The translations under genes were made by a program, and so were the position numbers. From NCBI GenBank assembly GCA_963662175.1, contig OY759215.1, forward strand, positions 22,371,079 through 22,435,078: a stretch of 64,000 nucleotides of DNA, read 5' to 3'. The notes beneath the pieces were generated by a model. That model ran no database searches, was not told the origin of the DNA, and saw nothing but the letters and a program-made list of their open reading frames with translations. The DNA is from Aradus depressus. Lineage: Eukaryota; Arthropoda; Insecta; Hemiptera; Aradidae. Below are positions 1 to 11,324 of the stretch, piece after piece. The stretch's first letter is position 1. The number at the start of each line of letters is the position of its first letter.

Positions 1-529
1 CCGTAGGAAGGGCTGATTCTGAAAACGGTGGTCCTGAATAGCCATTATAAATCGGAAGAAAGCGGTCCCAACTCTGAAGGCTGCCTTCGAAGGTTCCTCT
101 AACAAAGCCTTACCCGGGGCAGACTTAAGTTGGTCTTCCCCACCCCAGCCCCAGACCCTCGCCTTTCTACTGCTTAATTAATTGACTTGTTCCCTAACTT
201 AAAAATGGCAAAGTTTCTCTCAACAATCAAGGAGAAAAAAATAAATAAATCGTTCAGACATCGTTAGATTCACTTTTAAAAACAACCAAACTTTCAACGT
301 CAGGAGTTGTTTTTTTTTCTACTTAATGAAGAAAAATATACAAATTTTCAGATTGATTACAAGAAATTTGCGTTTATTTTCTATCTAATTAGTTGAATTA
401 AAAAAAAGTTAAGTAAATAAATGAATTATTGCCGCAGTAGTTGAGGTGATTTGATGGCTAAACACAACGTCGTTGGTGAATCACTAGCTATGTACTTCCC
501 AGCACGAATTAAACAATTACGTTTTTGCT
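1..529. other. No gene recognised
   Basis: The first 170 bases are less A+T-rich than the rest and could be an old coding remnant, but no frame gives a recognisable motif. The remainder is A+T-rich with T and A runs. No feature can be supported. Confidence 0.5.
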
Positions 530-800
530 TCAGTTATTATGGTATTTGAGTTGAGCCCCCCTTCCTTGCTTACCTCTCCTTTCTCTCGACCGAAAATTAA
601 TAAGTGTCATCCTTATGGGGTTTTGAATTAAAATATGAAATTTCATGTCGATACATTCATTACATCGGCAGTTATTGGGATTTTTGAGTTGAGCAACTCC
701 TCTGATCCTCATCTTCCCTTCGGCTGATTCCGCTGAAAATTAATAGGTGTCGTTCTTAGAGGGTTCTGAATGAACATATGAAATTCATTTGATTGTTATA
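530..800 (+). repeat. Repeat K, two tandem units
   Basis: Two diverged units of about 144 bp stand in tandem. Landmarks are 'ttgagttgagc', 'gctgaaaattaataggtgtc', 'atgaaatttcatgtcgata' and 'cattcattacatcggcagtt'. The same landmarks recur near 2120, 7075, 16490, 35240, 36555 and 52140 in both orientations, so this is an interspersed family whose internal unit is itself tandem. No coding potential is evident. The superfamily is unknown. Confidence 0.7.
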
Positions 801-1340
801 ATACTGCCCTCCAGTGTACCTTAAGAATAATCTCATCCTTTCTGAAAACGAAGTTTGCTATATAGGCTTCCTACTCGACAAGCGACTAGCTTGGAATCCT
901 CACATGAGACTGAAAAAAGAAAAATGATCAGACGTTACCAATTGTTACTGAGACTACTATAGGAACAATCTAAATAAACTCTGGTAATCAAATGACTTAT
1001 GTACAACGCAGTTCTCAAACCTTTAAGGACTTACGACTCGAACTCTTCTGCCATGCTTTCAATCTTCAACGCATTTAATCCCTTCAACCATCAACTCAAA
1101 ATATTTCGTAAACTAGTGAATACCCCTTATTACTTCTCCAACAAAACACTTCACACCGACCTTAAAGTACCTTTTGACAACGAGTACGCTAAATCCAAGT
1201 TCAAAAATTATTTTCCACCCTTAGTCTCTACAATAATCTTGTACTCAGTGCTCTCCATTCTGCCACGATGCCAAAATTCCACCTTAAGTGTCAATGAGCT
1301 TAGAGACCTCCTTAGCAGCAGCAGTGACAGTGATTAGTTA
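790..1340 (+). pseudogene. Jockey-like LINE RT C-terminal remnant
   Basis: This is the thumb and C-terminal part of a Jockey-type non-LTR retrotransposon ORF2, in several frames. Around 865-900 one frame reads LDKRLAWNPHMRLK, the usual block after the RT palm (family form: LDxRLTWxxHxxxK). The open piece at 999-1337 (112 codons) starts MYNAVLKPLRTY and continues with KLVNTPYYFSNKTLHTDL, which matches the Jockey block LYxAVLKPIWTYG...APWYVSNxxLHxDL. Stops and frameshifts separate the pieces and the catalytic YADD region is absent, so the copy is 5'-truncated and dead. The same family recurs at 33030, 26215 and, on minus, at 63665-64000. The initial ATG of the open piece is incidental. Clade assignment rests on motif recognition alone. 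Confidence 0.75.
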
Positions 1341-1660
1341 CAAATGAGAGAAACTCAGCGCCTGGGGAGTGTAACCATTGGTGATTTCTCTCCTCATTAC
1401 ATTTTGACATTGCCATTTTATCTCTTTTAGCACATTTGCTTGTTGTATGATTTGTTCTAGTTTTTGTTATAGTTGTTTCTACTCGTAAAAATAAAAAGAG
1501 TTGTACCCGGCATGACGTAAGTCATCAGCATCAAATCTCATTTCAAATCGACAGCGATCGCAGCACTCTTTCTTCCAGTGGCGCTAACCGCTAATACTTT
1601 AGTGTTCTATATAAATTTAGATTATTCTTCTTTGTTATATTCGTTTCTAACCATTTAACC
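1341..1660. other. Probable LINE 3' untranslated region
   Basis: It follows the Jockey-like remnant directly, has no open frame of note, and contains 'aataaaaagag' near 1490. Treating it as the trailing UTR of that remnant is inference. Confidence 0.3.
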
Positions 1661-1699
1661 TCTGTGATTGCTTTTTACGGCGAGAAGGATTCATGGGAA

Positions 1700-1870
1700 T
1701 GTAACACATAATTTCAAAAAGAATGAAACAAGAGGTTGTTTTCAGTATGTTAAATGGAATATTGTATGTTTATACACTGCACTGGACAGGTGATGTACCA
1801 CTGAGGATGACACAATAGTGTTGAGAATAATTTATAAAATAAACAGTGGGAAGACAATCTCTTGTTTCAT
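1700..1870 (+). repeat. Interspersed repeat, paired with 58330-58495
   Basis: It shares with 58330-58495 an ordered series: 'gatgtaccactgaggatga', a 'tgacacaatagtgtt'-like stretch, then 'aaataaacagtgggaagaca' and 'ttgtttcattc' (in the other copy 'gatgtgccactaatgatga', then 'aaataaaacagtgggaagac' and 'cttttattcct'). The AATAAA near the end suggests a retrotransposon 3' end. Confidence 0.5.
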
Positions 1871-2119
1871 TCTATATATCTCTTTCCACAGCATTTTCCA
1901 ATAATTTAATATAAATAATTTTAAATGTGATTTTACTGAAATTTGGAAGGGAAAGCTTCAAAGTTTTCAAAAGTTCAAATCGCTGGACTACAAAATCGAG
2001 CTCTTTACATCCCCAACTGTACGAAGTATGGGGGGTGGTATGTAATCGGTCAGAAATTCGATGTTTGGTTTTCACCGGAATTGAAAACATTCATGTTTGT
2101 CTGTGAGTGTTTGAACGCG

Positions 2120-2520
2120 ATAACTCTTGATTGAATTAATGTACCTACTCGAATTTTAATATGTACGTCCAGAACCCCATAAAGACAACACCTATTGATT
2201 TCCATCCAAATCGGTCATAAGATAAGGAGGGATTAGGGGGAGGCTTAACACAAAAACTCTAATAACTTATGTTGAAATGAATGCATTGACTCAAAATTTC
2301 ATATGTAAATCCAAAACCCTATCAGGACAACACTTATTAATTTTGCGCGTAATTGGTCAAAGGGGCGGGCGAATCAGATGGAGGGAGCTCAACTCAAAAA
2401 CTACAGTAACTACCGATATAATGAATGTATCAATACAAAATGTAGTATGTTTCATGATTTTTAGCCAAAACTGTCTCACCGGACTTAAAGGGAGAGCGAT
2501 AATTGAATTGATTAATTAAT
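2120..2520 (-). repeat. Repeat K, minus orientation, two units
   Basis: The complement of the repeat K landmarks appears twice about 141 bp apart ('gacaacacctattgatt' at about 2186 and 'gacaacacttattaatt' at about 2327), flanked by 'ctcaactcaaaaact' and 'aaatttcatatgtaaatcc'. An open frame at 2277-2519 is an accident of the repeat. Confidence 0.65.
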
Positions 2521-3735
2521 TCTAGGGAAGTACATTGTCAACAATACACGATACACGATTTTAATACACGATAATACACGAACTTTTAATTCACCGACAA
2601 GTTTTACTTTTTCCCTCAAGAAATTGGGGGCTTATCCCTGTTTTATAGACATGTTGGTTCGTCACATTAGAAGATACAAAACTGACGGTATATTGTAAGA
2701 AATACAAGGACAGATAGAGAAAGGAGGGTTTTATACTTGTCAAGCTGACATGTCACCTTAGTAAGGAGGGGGTGGCTTGGTAAGACAACGTCAAAACTGT
2801 CTTGGAGGCATCAATACGAGTACGAGTACAAGGAGAGGAAACACAAAGCTAATATATCGCAGACAGGCTCTCCGCAGATAAGGCATGTCAGTGCACAATT
2901 CAATAAACCTCTCAACATATTTTAATAAAAATGCCCCTTTTTACACCATAATACGACATTTTACTCAGTTCACCAGATCGTCAACAAGGATAAACTTATT
3001 TAGAATTGGGGCTATAATTGGTGAGAAATTTGAAGTTTTTGTTTTCACTAGATTTCCAGGATTTCTGAACCCTTGCTTGGATTAGATTTCATGATTGGGA
3101 GGGAAAAAAATACCTGTCTGTCTGTGACGCATCGATTTTTAGCCAAATCGTCCACAGGGAATAGGGGAGGGGGGGAGGGGTTATCACAAAAACCCCTTAT
3201 AAATGCAAAAGTAATAAGTGTAACACCAGAAAGGCTTTAGAAGTCCATGAAACCAGCGAATACGAGTATTTTAAATCACCTAAGTTTCAAAATGGAAAAC
3301 CCTTCTCCTGTATACTACCTACCACACTGTATTTTTTTCACATTCTTCAAGTTAACAAAAATAAATAAAAAATACAGCAGCGTCGGTAAGACTATGGGAA
3401 ATGGGTAAAAATACATTTTTGACATTTAAAGAAGTAAGCGGGAATAAATGAGTTCCAGAATTTACTGATTCAACGGCCGTCTAGAGCGAGTTCTAGTATT
3501 CATATATTCTAGAATTCAACGCACTTATTTACCCTATTGATCTTATACCATATGCCTGAATATATTAACAAAATTATGTAATACACGTTAAGGTATTTTT
3601 ACATTTTTTGGTCCTGTATCATATTGACTTTTGAAGCTAATTTTGACTTATCCAGTTCAGATGATTTTCACACAACGTGAGCTGTAACTACAGAACATAA
3701 CTAATAAACGTGACGGTATTGAAACATTCCATCGT
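2521..3735. other. No gene; possible decayed repeat K piece
   Basis: Short 'aatacacga' iterations occur near 2545-2582. Between about 3000 and 3210 there are weak minus-strand repeat K landmarks ('ttttagccaaatcgtcc', 'ggttatcacaaaaacccc'). The rest is unassigned A+T-rich DNA. Confidence 0.4.
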
Positions 3736-3971
3736 TATATATCTGTGCTGTTTGGGTAAAGGGGTATATGTCAATTTTTTGTGAAAATGGGTAATCTGTG
3801 AAAATGGTGATCTCTATGTTGGGGTAAAGAGAAATAAGTCAGAATCTTATGACATCATTGAAAAAAAAGGAAGTGAAAAGGGGGACAACTGAGAAACATG
3901 GGAGTTCTCTGAAAACTGAAAACAGAAAAACTGACATATACCCCTTTACTCCAACACCACAGATATATTAG
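3736..3971. mobile_element. Small element with ~43-bp inverted termini
   Basis: The left end, about 3736-3779, contains 'gggtaaaggggtatatgtca'. The right end, about 3927-3970, is its near-complement ('tgacatatacccctttac'). The arms match over about 43 bp with roughly four mismatches, and about 150 bp of non-coding sequence lies between. This is the architecture of a non-autonomous DNA transposon. No confident target duplication is seen, so the superfamily is not assigned. Confidence 0.6.
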
Positions 3972-4127
3972 AATGCATTTTTAACGTATTTCAATCCCTT
4001 GAAAAGAACTATATCGATTATAATTCGGTTCAAACCCTTCACAAGTTTTCCCCCTAGCCTTCTGTGGGTGACACTCTATAACTTTCTTATATGGAATTAT
4101 TTATATTCAACATTTGCATATAAATTC

Positions 4128-4305
4128 AAATTCCATATTCATTTTCTTTGTCATGGTATTATTATAATATATTTTTTCTCTCTGTCATATATTTTTTTTT
4201 TTTTTTAACATTATTAAACTTCATTGTTACTCTTAGAAGCTGTTATTACTAGCATTTATTTGCTTATTTGAAATGGGTAGTTTGCCACATTATAATAATT
4301 TTAAA
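4128..4305 (+). repeat. Interspersed repeat, paired with 6468-6640
   Basis: It shares with 6468-6640 'ccatattcattttctttgtc', 'ttcattgttactcttag', 'gcatttatttgcttattt' and 'gccacattataataat' in the same order. No coding potential. A LINE 3' UTR is one possibility. Confidence 0.6.
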
Positions 4306-4473
4306 ATCGGCTATAATGGCCATTAACGTTTCTGACTCAGGAGACATTGAGTGAGGTGGGCAGGCCCAAAGCACCCTGTCAGAGAGTGGCCAGCCCAGCT
4401 CATCTCGTCTCACTATCATCGCAAGCCGCTACCTACCGCCAAGGTGGAGCGAGCAACATAAGCTTGGGTCAAC

Positions 4474-4617
4474 ACATTTCAGAATTCCGTAGACATTTTT
4501 AAGTCTCTCAAGAATCGTAGAAGATTTCTGAAGTGCGGAGAGTTCACATTTCAGAATTCCGTAGACATTTTTAAGTCTCTCAAGAATCGTAGAAGATTTC
4601 TGAAGTGCGGAGAGTTC
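4474..4617. repeat. Exact 72-bp tandem duplication
   Basis: Two copies, 4474-4545 and 4546-4617, appear identical base for base. Each begins 'acatttcagaattccg' and ends 'gtgcggagagttc'. Confidence 0.95.
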
Positions 4618-4745
4618 TCTTGGAAAATCTCAAAGAGGTTCGCAGGTATATCTGCAGCTTCTCGTAGGTTTGTCAGCGCATCGCAGTCCTCTATTAGATG
4701 CCGCACTGTTAAAGCATATCCACAGAATCAGCATTAGGGTTTTCG
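4474..4745 (-). pseudogene. LINE ORF2 C-terminal tail with 72-bp duplication
   Basis: The minus strand encodes the tail of a non-LTR retrotransposon ORF2. One frame reads VRHLIEDCDALTNLREA, then IPANLFEIFQ, then HFRNLLRFLRDLKM. This matches the family pattern LTVxHLxxECPxxxxLR...NLLxFLRxxxL, the zinc-knuckle/C-terminal region after RNase H. The last part is present twice as an exact 72-bp tandem (4474-4545 and 4546-4617), so the terminal 24 codons including the stop are duplicated in frame. Upstream stops and the lack of RT and RNase H mark it as a truncated remnant. The related tail at 60419-61027 also carries an internal tandem duplication. Confidence 0.65.
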
Positions 4746-6406
4746 TTGGTTCTTATGTCTAGTCTTCTTTAATAGATGTCAATTCTTTTCCTCGATACGT
4801 TTGCTCATTAAAGGTACATTGTCCCGAAATATTAACGGAGAAAAAGCAAGATCTCTGGAAGAACGAAACGAACTAAGCGGAAAATGGCAGAGGTTACTAC
4901 AGAAAATATTTTTTAAAAAAACCTTGTTATCCTGGTCAGAGAAGAGTCATCTATGACACTATGACCTGGCCGTGGCGGAATATCCTGATACTTAAGAAAG
5001 AAAAGAAAAAAGTATATATTTTATGGCATCCCATTGCTGCAAATTAGAAGAATATGAATGAATTAATTTGAAAAAATAGACATTAGGTATGAGCAGGTCG
5101 GAGCAGCACGGAACTTTCTCTTAGGGCTGTTGGTGAGCATTATAAAGTTTTACATACACACTCAGAAGCATTTTCAGAAAATAGTATATTCTTAGGTTCT
5201 ACAACATGAAAAAAAAAAAAATACGTACTTCGAATTTTTCATGGTTACATAACTTTCCCTAAGAAAAAGTAAAAATAAAAAAAATATGGACAAAAAAATC
5301 AAGCATTGTCCTGGGTTAACTAACCTCAATAAATAAACAGGGCAAGAGAAAAAATATTGAATAAAATTATAATAAAGAAAAAAAAATGAAGGGTTGAAGG
5401 GCTATATTAAATATACGATACATTTTTATTTTGTAACAAAAAAAAGGACAAAACCCCTAGTATAGAATCTATTTAGGCACATAATACCGTGGCGGCGGAA
5501 GAGATAAAAAGTTCAGTGGAGCTAAGAGCATTAGGAGGACTCGACACAACTTGATATAATCTCCTTTACTTCTACGAGTTTTTTTTTGGCATATTACCTG
5601 CAGAGTTTTCAGAAAATAGTATATACTGTCAGTTTTTGCTAACTGACTAAATATAAACATTTTTTCTGGTACTGAAGCCCAATAACTACAAGATAACCCC
5701 AATTTTCGAACGGCAAAAATAAAAAAAAGAGTGGATTGTTTCAAAATTGTAGTGGTAATTAAAAACTAAATGGCGTAAGTTATATAGTTTTGTTTTTGTC
5801 CTCATGGCCTGATGTTCCGTGCATATTGGCCATAAAAAATTAAAAATTAATTTAATTAACTTATGAATTGATTATTTAATAAATGTTGTAAATAGTAAGA
5901 AAAAAAAAACATCAATAAAACATTGTTAGAATATCACATACATTTCTTTGTTTAATTACAAATAAACATTTAACAAAATTGACTACAATGGTATTAATTC
6001 ATTGATAGTTCCTTTTTAAAATTAATTTTTGCTTAATTCAATTAAGATCTTAGAATAGCAATTTTAGTTGTATGTTTTATTAATTATAATGTAATCCAGA
6101 TTTTGGAAGTTATGTTGTGTTCCAAAACAGAGCTGTTTCATTCTTGTGTATTTTTTATTGCTAAATTTCCATCTTTAAGCAGTAGGATTTATCTTGCTGG
6201 TACGTATCCTTTTTGTTAATATAAATTACTGAACAGTATAATTTTTTATTACTAATTCAGTCGTGCGACTTACTGAACTAGTGAAAGGTGCATCTTGAAG
6301 CATAGGATCTGGGCAGAAAGAAGTTCATCGGGTGGGAAAAAACAGGCACAAAACAAAACATTCTCGATAAAATGAACATTCCAAACTACTACTTATTTAT
6401 CTTCAA
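4746..6406. other. A+T-rich stretch without a recognised gene
   Basis: It holds long A runs and scattered short open frames without motifs. A short sequence near 5800-5835 ('gtgcatattggccat') recurs loosely near 25160 and 59650, hinting at one more old repeat. The 91-codon minus frame at 5469-5744 has no recognisable domain. Confidence 0.5.
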
Positions 6407-6473
6407 CAGGCACATTGCAGGCACATTGCAGGCACATTGCAGGCACATTGCAGGCACATTGCAGGCACATTCC
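6407..6473 (+). repeat. Minisatellite, 11-bp unit, six copies
   Basis: The unit 'caggcacattg' is repeated about six times head to tail with no visible variation until the last unit. It lies exactly at the left edge of the repeat shared with 4128-4305. Confidence 0.9.
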
Positions 6474-6640
6474 ATATTCATTTTCTTTGTCATATTATTA
6501 TTTTTTTAATTTATTTTTTCTCTCTGTAATATTATTACATTTCATTGTTACTCTTAAACGGTGTTATTACTTGCATTTATTTGCTTATTTAAAATGGGTA
6601 TTTTATTCATAGCCACATTATAATAATGTTGTAATCTACT
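6468..6640 (+). repeat. Second copy of the 4128-4305 repeat
   Basis: See 4128-4305. The order of shared blocks is the same, with small indels in the T-rich part. Confidence 0.6.
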
Positions 6641-7074
6641 AAATATTAGATTACTGTTTAAATTTGAACATGATTGCTCTAATGCCTTTTCCGGCTGTCT
6701 TCTGTTTACTTCTAGTCTACCCTCGAAATAGTCGTTGTCTTGAAAAAGGTTCTAAATATTTCAATAAAGAGGCAATGACTGGTTTTCAGTGAATACTGAG
6801 GCAGTCACCATGTCAGAAGGCGATACATAGTGATGAGGCCAGAATGGCGGTGTCATCTGCATGTGTGACTGTTATTGAGTTAGGGACAGCGGAGAAGTCA
6901 AAAGTGTTCTTGGAATATAGTTGAGAGGCTATCATTGGAAATAAGTACCTCTCAGCGAATGTGTTAAAGGATATAGTATTTATATATATATAATGAGTGC
7001 ACAAACGTTATGTTTAACGAAGTCGCCGGTGAATCACTGGCAATGTAAGTACGTAATGGGGAAGTCTCCACATC

Positions 7075-7420
7075 GAATTAATCATGGCCGAGCTAAATAT
7101 CATCATAGGGTTTCTGAATCCTCATACTAAATTATGTGCCTGTACATTCATTACATCGGCAGTTAGTAAGGTTTTTAAATTGAGCCCCTCCTCTGAGCAC
7201 CCCCTTCCCTTCTACCGATTTTGCTGAAAATTGACAGGTGTCGTCCTTATGGAGTTAATTTTTTATGTTAAGCTTCCCCTCACATCTCCCCGTCCTATTG
7301 GGCAATTTGAAAGAAAACCAATAGGTTTCGTTTCGCCCTTAGGAGGTTCTGGATACACATATAAAATTTCGTGTCGATAGATTCATTCTATCGAGAGTTA
7401 TCGTGTCACAGACAAACACA
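7075..7420 (+). repeat. Repeat K, extended copy
   Basis: It contains 'tacattcattacatcggca', 'tgctgaaaattgacaggtgt', then a second unit ending 'aaaatttcgtgtcgatagat', and finally 'gagttatcgtgtcacagaca'. The terminal 'cacagaca' block also appears in the copies near 16630 and 35625, giving a likely family boundary. Confidence 0.65.
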
Positions 7421-7985
7421 CATATATATTAAAGAAATATAAATGAATAAATAACAAAATATAAATAAATAAATTTACTCAAACATAAAATATTTATTGT
7501 ATCTGTATGCATTATAAAATAGGTAACCACTTCAAGTCGTTTATTGAACATTAACTGAACATTGTTTTATAAGATCTGTTTTTGGATAACTATATTATAT
7601 TAAATACAAATATTGAAAACTAATATATTACAATAATAATAATACATAAAAAAATAATAATAAATATTGACTATTGCCCCAAATTTTGTTTACACTCTGT
7701 ATTGATAAAAACTTAAAGGGTACTGATAAGGGTCTTCTTTAAGACAGCTCAGGGGATGTTAAGTTCACTATTTTTATAGCGCTAAGTCACGCAGACAGGT
7801 TAAGACAGATAGCCGCCTGATTTAACTTCTTAGCATAGATACTGAAGGATGCAGGCAAAGGTTAGTAGTTGCGCATCAAGAGTACATCCTCCTTGTAGAT
7901 TACTGGCATTTTTTTTTAATCAAAATAAAAATAGTTGAGTATGATAGTAAGAGTGTAATGTCAAACTTAGTAAGACAGATTCGTG
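7421..7985. other. No gene recognised
   Basis: Low-complexity A+T-rich DNA including AAT iterations near 7640. No motif-bearing frame. Confidence 0.5.
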
Positions 7986-7989
7986 TCTG

Positions 7990-8285
7990 TACATTTTACT
8001 TTGTATTGTAAGCGTGCGAAAATTTGAGATCGAGTTTTCAATATTATTTCACTCTTCAAAGTCTTCCGAACATAATCTTTGTGATGATTTCTGTCTGTAT
8101 GTGTATTTAATTAGAACTTTGATCTAATTAGGTTTCGGCCGAAATTAGACGAATATTAAGTTCACTTTATTTCGTAGCCTATGTTTTTTTTTCACAAGAT
8201 ACCACTTATATTCATGACCTAATCAAAACAATTTTCAAAATAAAATATAGAATTCTAAAAGGCGAATTCTCTATGAAGTACGACA
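7990..8285 (+). repeat. Repeat R copy
   Basis: Ordered blocks shared with 30346-30710 are 'gatcgagttttcaa', 'gtctgtatgtgta', 'gatctaattaggtttcggc', 'cacaagataccacttatatt' and 'catgacctaatcaaaa'. Other copies are at 43755-44430 (split), 20955-21235 (minus) and 57265-57612 (minus). About 300 bp, non-coding. Confidence 0.6.
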
Positions 8286-8764
8286 TTTAAATGTCCGCGC
8301 GGATTTCGAGATACATGCCGATAACTACCCTTATGAAAATCTCTCCTTATGAAAAACTATCCCTAAAAATCGCTTATGTATCCTCAGATTTGAGATAGGA
8401 CTGATTCAAACAATGTTCTAACACCCCAAAGAATGAACAATAGCTTAGGAAATAGTTCAAAGTATTGTTTAAATTTTAACGCAGAGCAACGAATTTTAAA
8501 ATATATTTTTATTATTGGTAGTATTTTTATTAAAAAAGGATAAAGAATTAAAAAAATAAATAAATATATACAACATGACTTTCTATACCAACCACTTTTG
8601 TACAGTTCAATCTCAAAGAATCGACTGATAGCAACGCTTGATATCATCTATTTAAATAAAACAATTTAAACAATTGTTTTATTTTCACAACAATAGCTAA
8701 ATTAGCCCATCTTCTATTTCATACGTCGACAGCGCAATCATGATGCTGATATTTTCAGTTGTTA

Positions 8765-9090
8765 ATAATATTTATATCCGTTAAACTATAACATGGTTAT
8801 TTAATACGTCATAAAAATGTGTACATTAAGATGAAGAACTTATAAATTAGAAACATAAACAGCTATTAACTTATAGAGTTGGACACACACGTGATTAGTA
8901 ATAACAATACTAGTAAAAATAAAATTAAGTAAATAAACAAATACTTGAAAAACACATGAGTAAAAGTAAATAATAAAGTACTAATAAATACAGTAGATAC
9001 AGTTTTTAACAAAATTAAACTTATGATAAATATTTTTATAATCTTCCCAAAAGGGTCTACTTCACGACGATATTTGGGTATGTTAGTTAT
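8765..9090 (-). mobile_element. LINE 3'-tail family, minus orientation
   Basis: It shares 'ccgttaaactataacatggt', 'taatacgtcataa' and 'gattagtaataacaatact' with 24190-24530, 32595-32752 and 59820-59935. On the minus strand these end in a purine-rich/AAT tail after 'ggaaataaa', as expected of a retrotransposon 3' end. The parent LINE is not identified. Confidence 0.5.
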
Positions 9091-9181
9091 TAAATAGTGC
9101 ACCCGGAACAATAAAGAGCAATGTAAGTAAGTTATTAAATCATTATAAATACAATTAGGCGTTGCACTATAATAATATATT

Positions 9182-9440
9182 GGTTAGGTTTTATGACTCA
9201 TGCCCGGGCTTTAACTGCGAGGGCATATCGCCTTGTACCTGAGCGCTCATTCGTCACTCTGGTGGACACAAGCCCGACTCTACTGTGGGAGTCCTAAATT
9301 TTGCCTACTCTAAATTTTTATTCATCTAGGGCAGGGGTCTTAACGAGTACCTAACAACGTACAGGCTCGGGATCATTGCTTAACATCTCATCCGAAGGAC
9401 GGCGTGCTTAATTTTACCTCCCAGATAAAATAAACTAGAA
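9182..9440 (-). mobile_element. SINE-A, 5'-truncated
   Basis: The minus-strand copy runs from its CCTAAC-containing 3' end (at about 9182-9195 on plus) through the conserved body ('gctttaactgcgag', 'gacggcgtgcttaa') but lacks the tRNA-like head. Confidence 0.85.
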
Positions 9441-9523
9441 GAATAATAATATATATTTCATCAAAATAATGAGTTCCATAGCATCACAAGGCTTATAAGG
9501 CTGTTTGTTTGTTTTAGTGTTTA

Positions 9524-9620
9524 TCATACCCGGGCATTAAACAGGAGAACATGAACCAGTCGCTCTGGTAGACATGAGCCGAGCTCCTTTCAGGGAATCT
9601 AAATTTTTCCTACCCAATTT
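9524..9620 (-). mobile_element. SINE-A 3' fragment
   Basis: Only the 3' third is present ('cccgggcattaaac', 'gctctggtagacatgagcc', 'tttttcctaccca'). It is diverged. Confidence 0.6.
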
Positions 9621-10377
9621 TCGTTACTTATTTGTCTCTCTATCTTATGGTTGTTTAAATTCTCTGTCATACGTTCATTTGTGAGGAACAGAGAAAAAAG
9701 TAAAAACAATACTCCATACAAATATCTTCTTAAAACGTACTTAAAATATGGAATCATTTTAAGATAAAAAGGGGAAAGAAATGCAAACATTAGAGTTCTA
9801 AAGTGAAGAAACAAATAAATAAGGATAAATCACAACAAGAAAACATTTTTATATTTTATTTTTTTGGTTGAGTGGGTTCAAGGAAAGGTTTTTCAAATTG
9901 AAAAGAAAATTTAAGATGACAATGGAATTGAAAAATTGAAGCCAATAAGAATAAAAATTGAAGGAAATAAAGCCACTGTTTTTATTTAATTTTCTTTTTC
10001 TTTCTTCTACTCAGACAATTTTTAGGTTTACTTAAATAAAAGTGTATTTCAAGCTCATTATATTCTTTTAAAGATGTATCTGAACCCTTTTTTTTTTTCA
10101 GTTATAAAATAAATTTGTTTGAGGATGAATGAATCGCTGTTGTATAAAAACGTCTTTATTTTTTAGATGTCTCAATATATTGCAGCATGATATAGAGACT
10201 TTGTTCCAGTAGTTTTTTTTGGAAGGTTTTTCCAAAAAAAAAAACTATTTAATTTTTAAGACTTGATTGATAGTAGAAAAAAATATATGAATTTGAATAG
10301 TTATTTTGTAACATAAAATTTCTAACATAACTTTTTTTTACAAAAACTTGTTTGTAGAGGAACTGAGTTTGTTAGTT
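9621..10377. other. No gene; A+T-rich
   Basis: Mostly A/T homopolymer-rich DNA. A short imperfect hairpin of T8GGAA/TTCCA10 type lies at about 10213-10247. Confidence 0.5.
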
Positions 10378-10690
10378 ATTGTGACTCATGCCCGGGATTT
10401 AACTACGAGGTCATATTCGCCTACTTTCGCTCTTCCGTTGCTCTGGTGGACATGAGCCCGACTCTACTTTGGGAATTCTAAATTTTGCTTATCCAGGTTT
10501 ATTTACCAAGGGTAAGGGTCTTTGACGAATCCCTAACATCGTATAGGCTTTATAATTATATTCACTCCATTACTTAACGTCTCATCCGAAGGACGGTGTG
10601 CTTTTTTTCACTTCCTAAACATAAAACCTAAGAGCCTCGGCTGGGTTTCAGAAGGCAAGCACGCTACCTCTGAACTACCTACGCCTTCAA
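10378..10690 (-). mobile_element. SINE-A, nearly full length
   Basis: It includes the 3' 'gtgactcatgcccggg' block, the body 'tccgaaggacggtgtgct' and a diverged tRNA-like head (complement of 'ggcgtaggtag'). The B box is degraded. Confidence 0.85.
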
Positions 10691-10919
10691 ATTCATTGTG
10701 CAATGAATTAAAAAAATCCTTTTAGTAAGAAGAATTTTATCCCTGAGAAGTTAACCTATTGTCAAAAAGCCACAAAAAGCATAAAAATAGCTCCCAATCC
10801 ATTTCACTTGGTCGTGAGTGGTGGAACCACCATTTGTACTTCAATTCTCAAATAGTATTGATTTATCTGTAGTTTCGTTTTAATTCTTTTTTATTATTTA
10901 TGTAATTGTTTGTTATTGT

Positions 10920-10985
10920 GACATATAACCGGGCATATCGCCCACTACCAGAGAGCTTTTTCAAGTGGACAAGAGCCCGGACGTA
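10920..10985 (-). mobile_element. SINE-A fragment
   Basis: Only 'gggcatatcgcccactacca' and 'ggacaagagcccgga' remain. Confidence 0.55.
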
Positions 10986-11149
10986 ATTGTAAGTGAAACA
11001 TCATGAATCATTTTTATTTAAATCGTTCAGTTTCTTGATAACATTAAATTTGTTAATTTAGCCTAGAATTCTGCCTTGTTTGTATTGGTTACCTCTCTGA
11101 TGTTAAAAAAAAAAACCCAACATTATGTGATATCAAATGATATATTTAG

Positions 11150-11324
11150 GATCTCTCTTATAACGGTGTTACCTAGTTATTTACAACACCCATGGCCCCC
11201 GGAAGGGAGTTCTATAAACTAACGTTCTAAAAACTCACTCCTGGACGGGATTCGAACCCACAAACCAAGGTGAGACCATGCGACCAAAGCCCTGCGCTCA
11301 AGCCCGCCAGACCACCATGGCCCC
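11150..11324 (-). mobile_element. SINE-B copy
   Basis: A tRNA-like minus-strand element: 'ggggccatggtggtctgg' head, 'ctttggtcgcatggtctcac', a B box 'gggttcgaatcccg', then a second 'gggggccatggg' and a tail 'gtaaataactaggtaac'. It is shared with 15706-15855 (plus), 45376-45503 (minus) and 49690-49819 (minus). The B box shows Pol III ancestry. Not a tRNA gene: no acceptor stem pairing is seen. Confidence 0.8.

Noticed and set aside
6407..6473. CRISPR array
   Set aside because: The 11-bp repeats have no spacers; it is a minisatellite in a eukaryotic genome.
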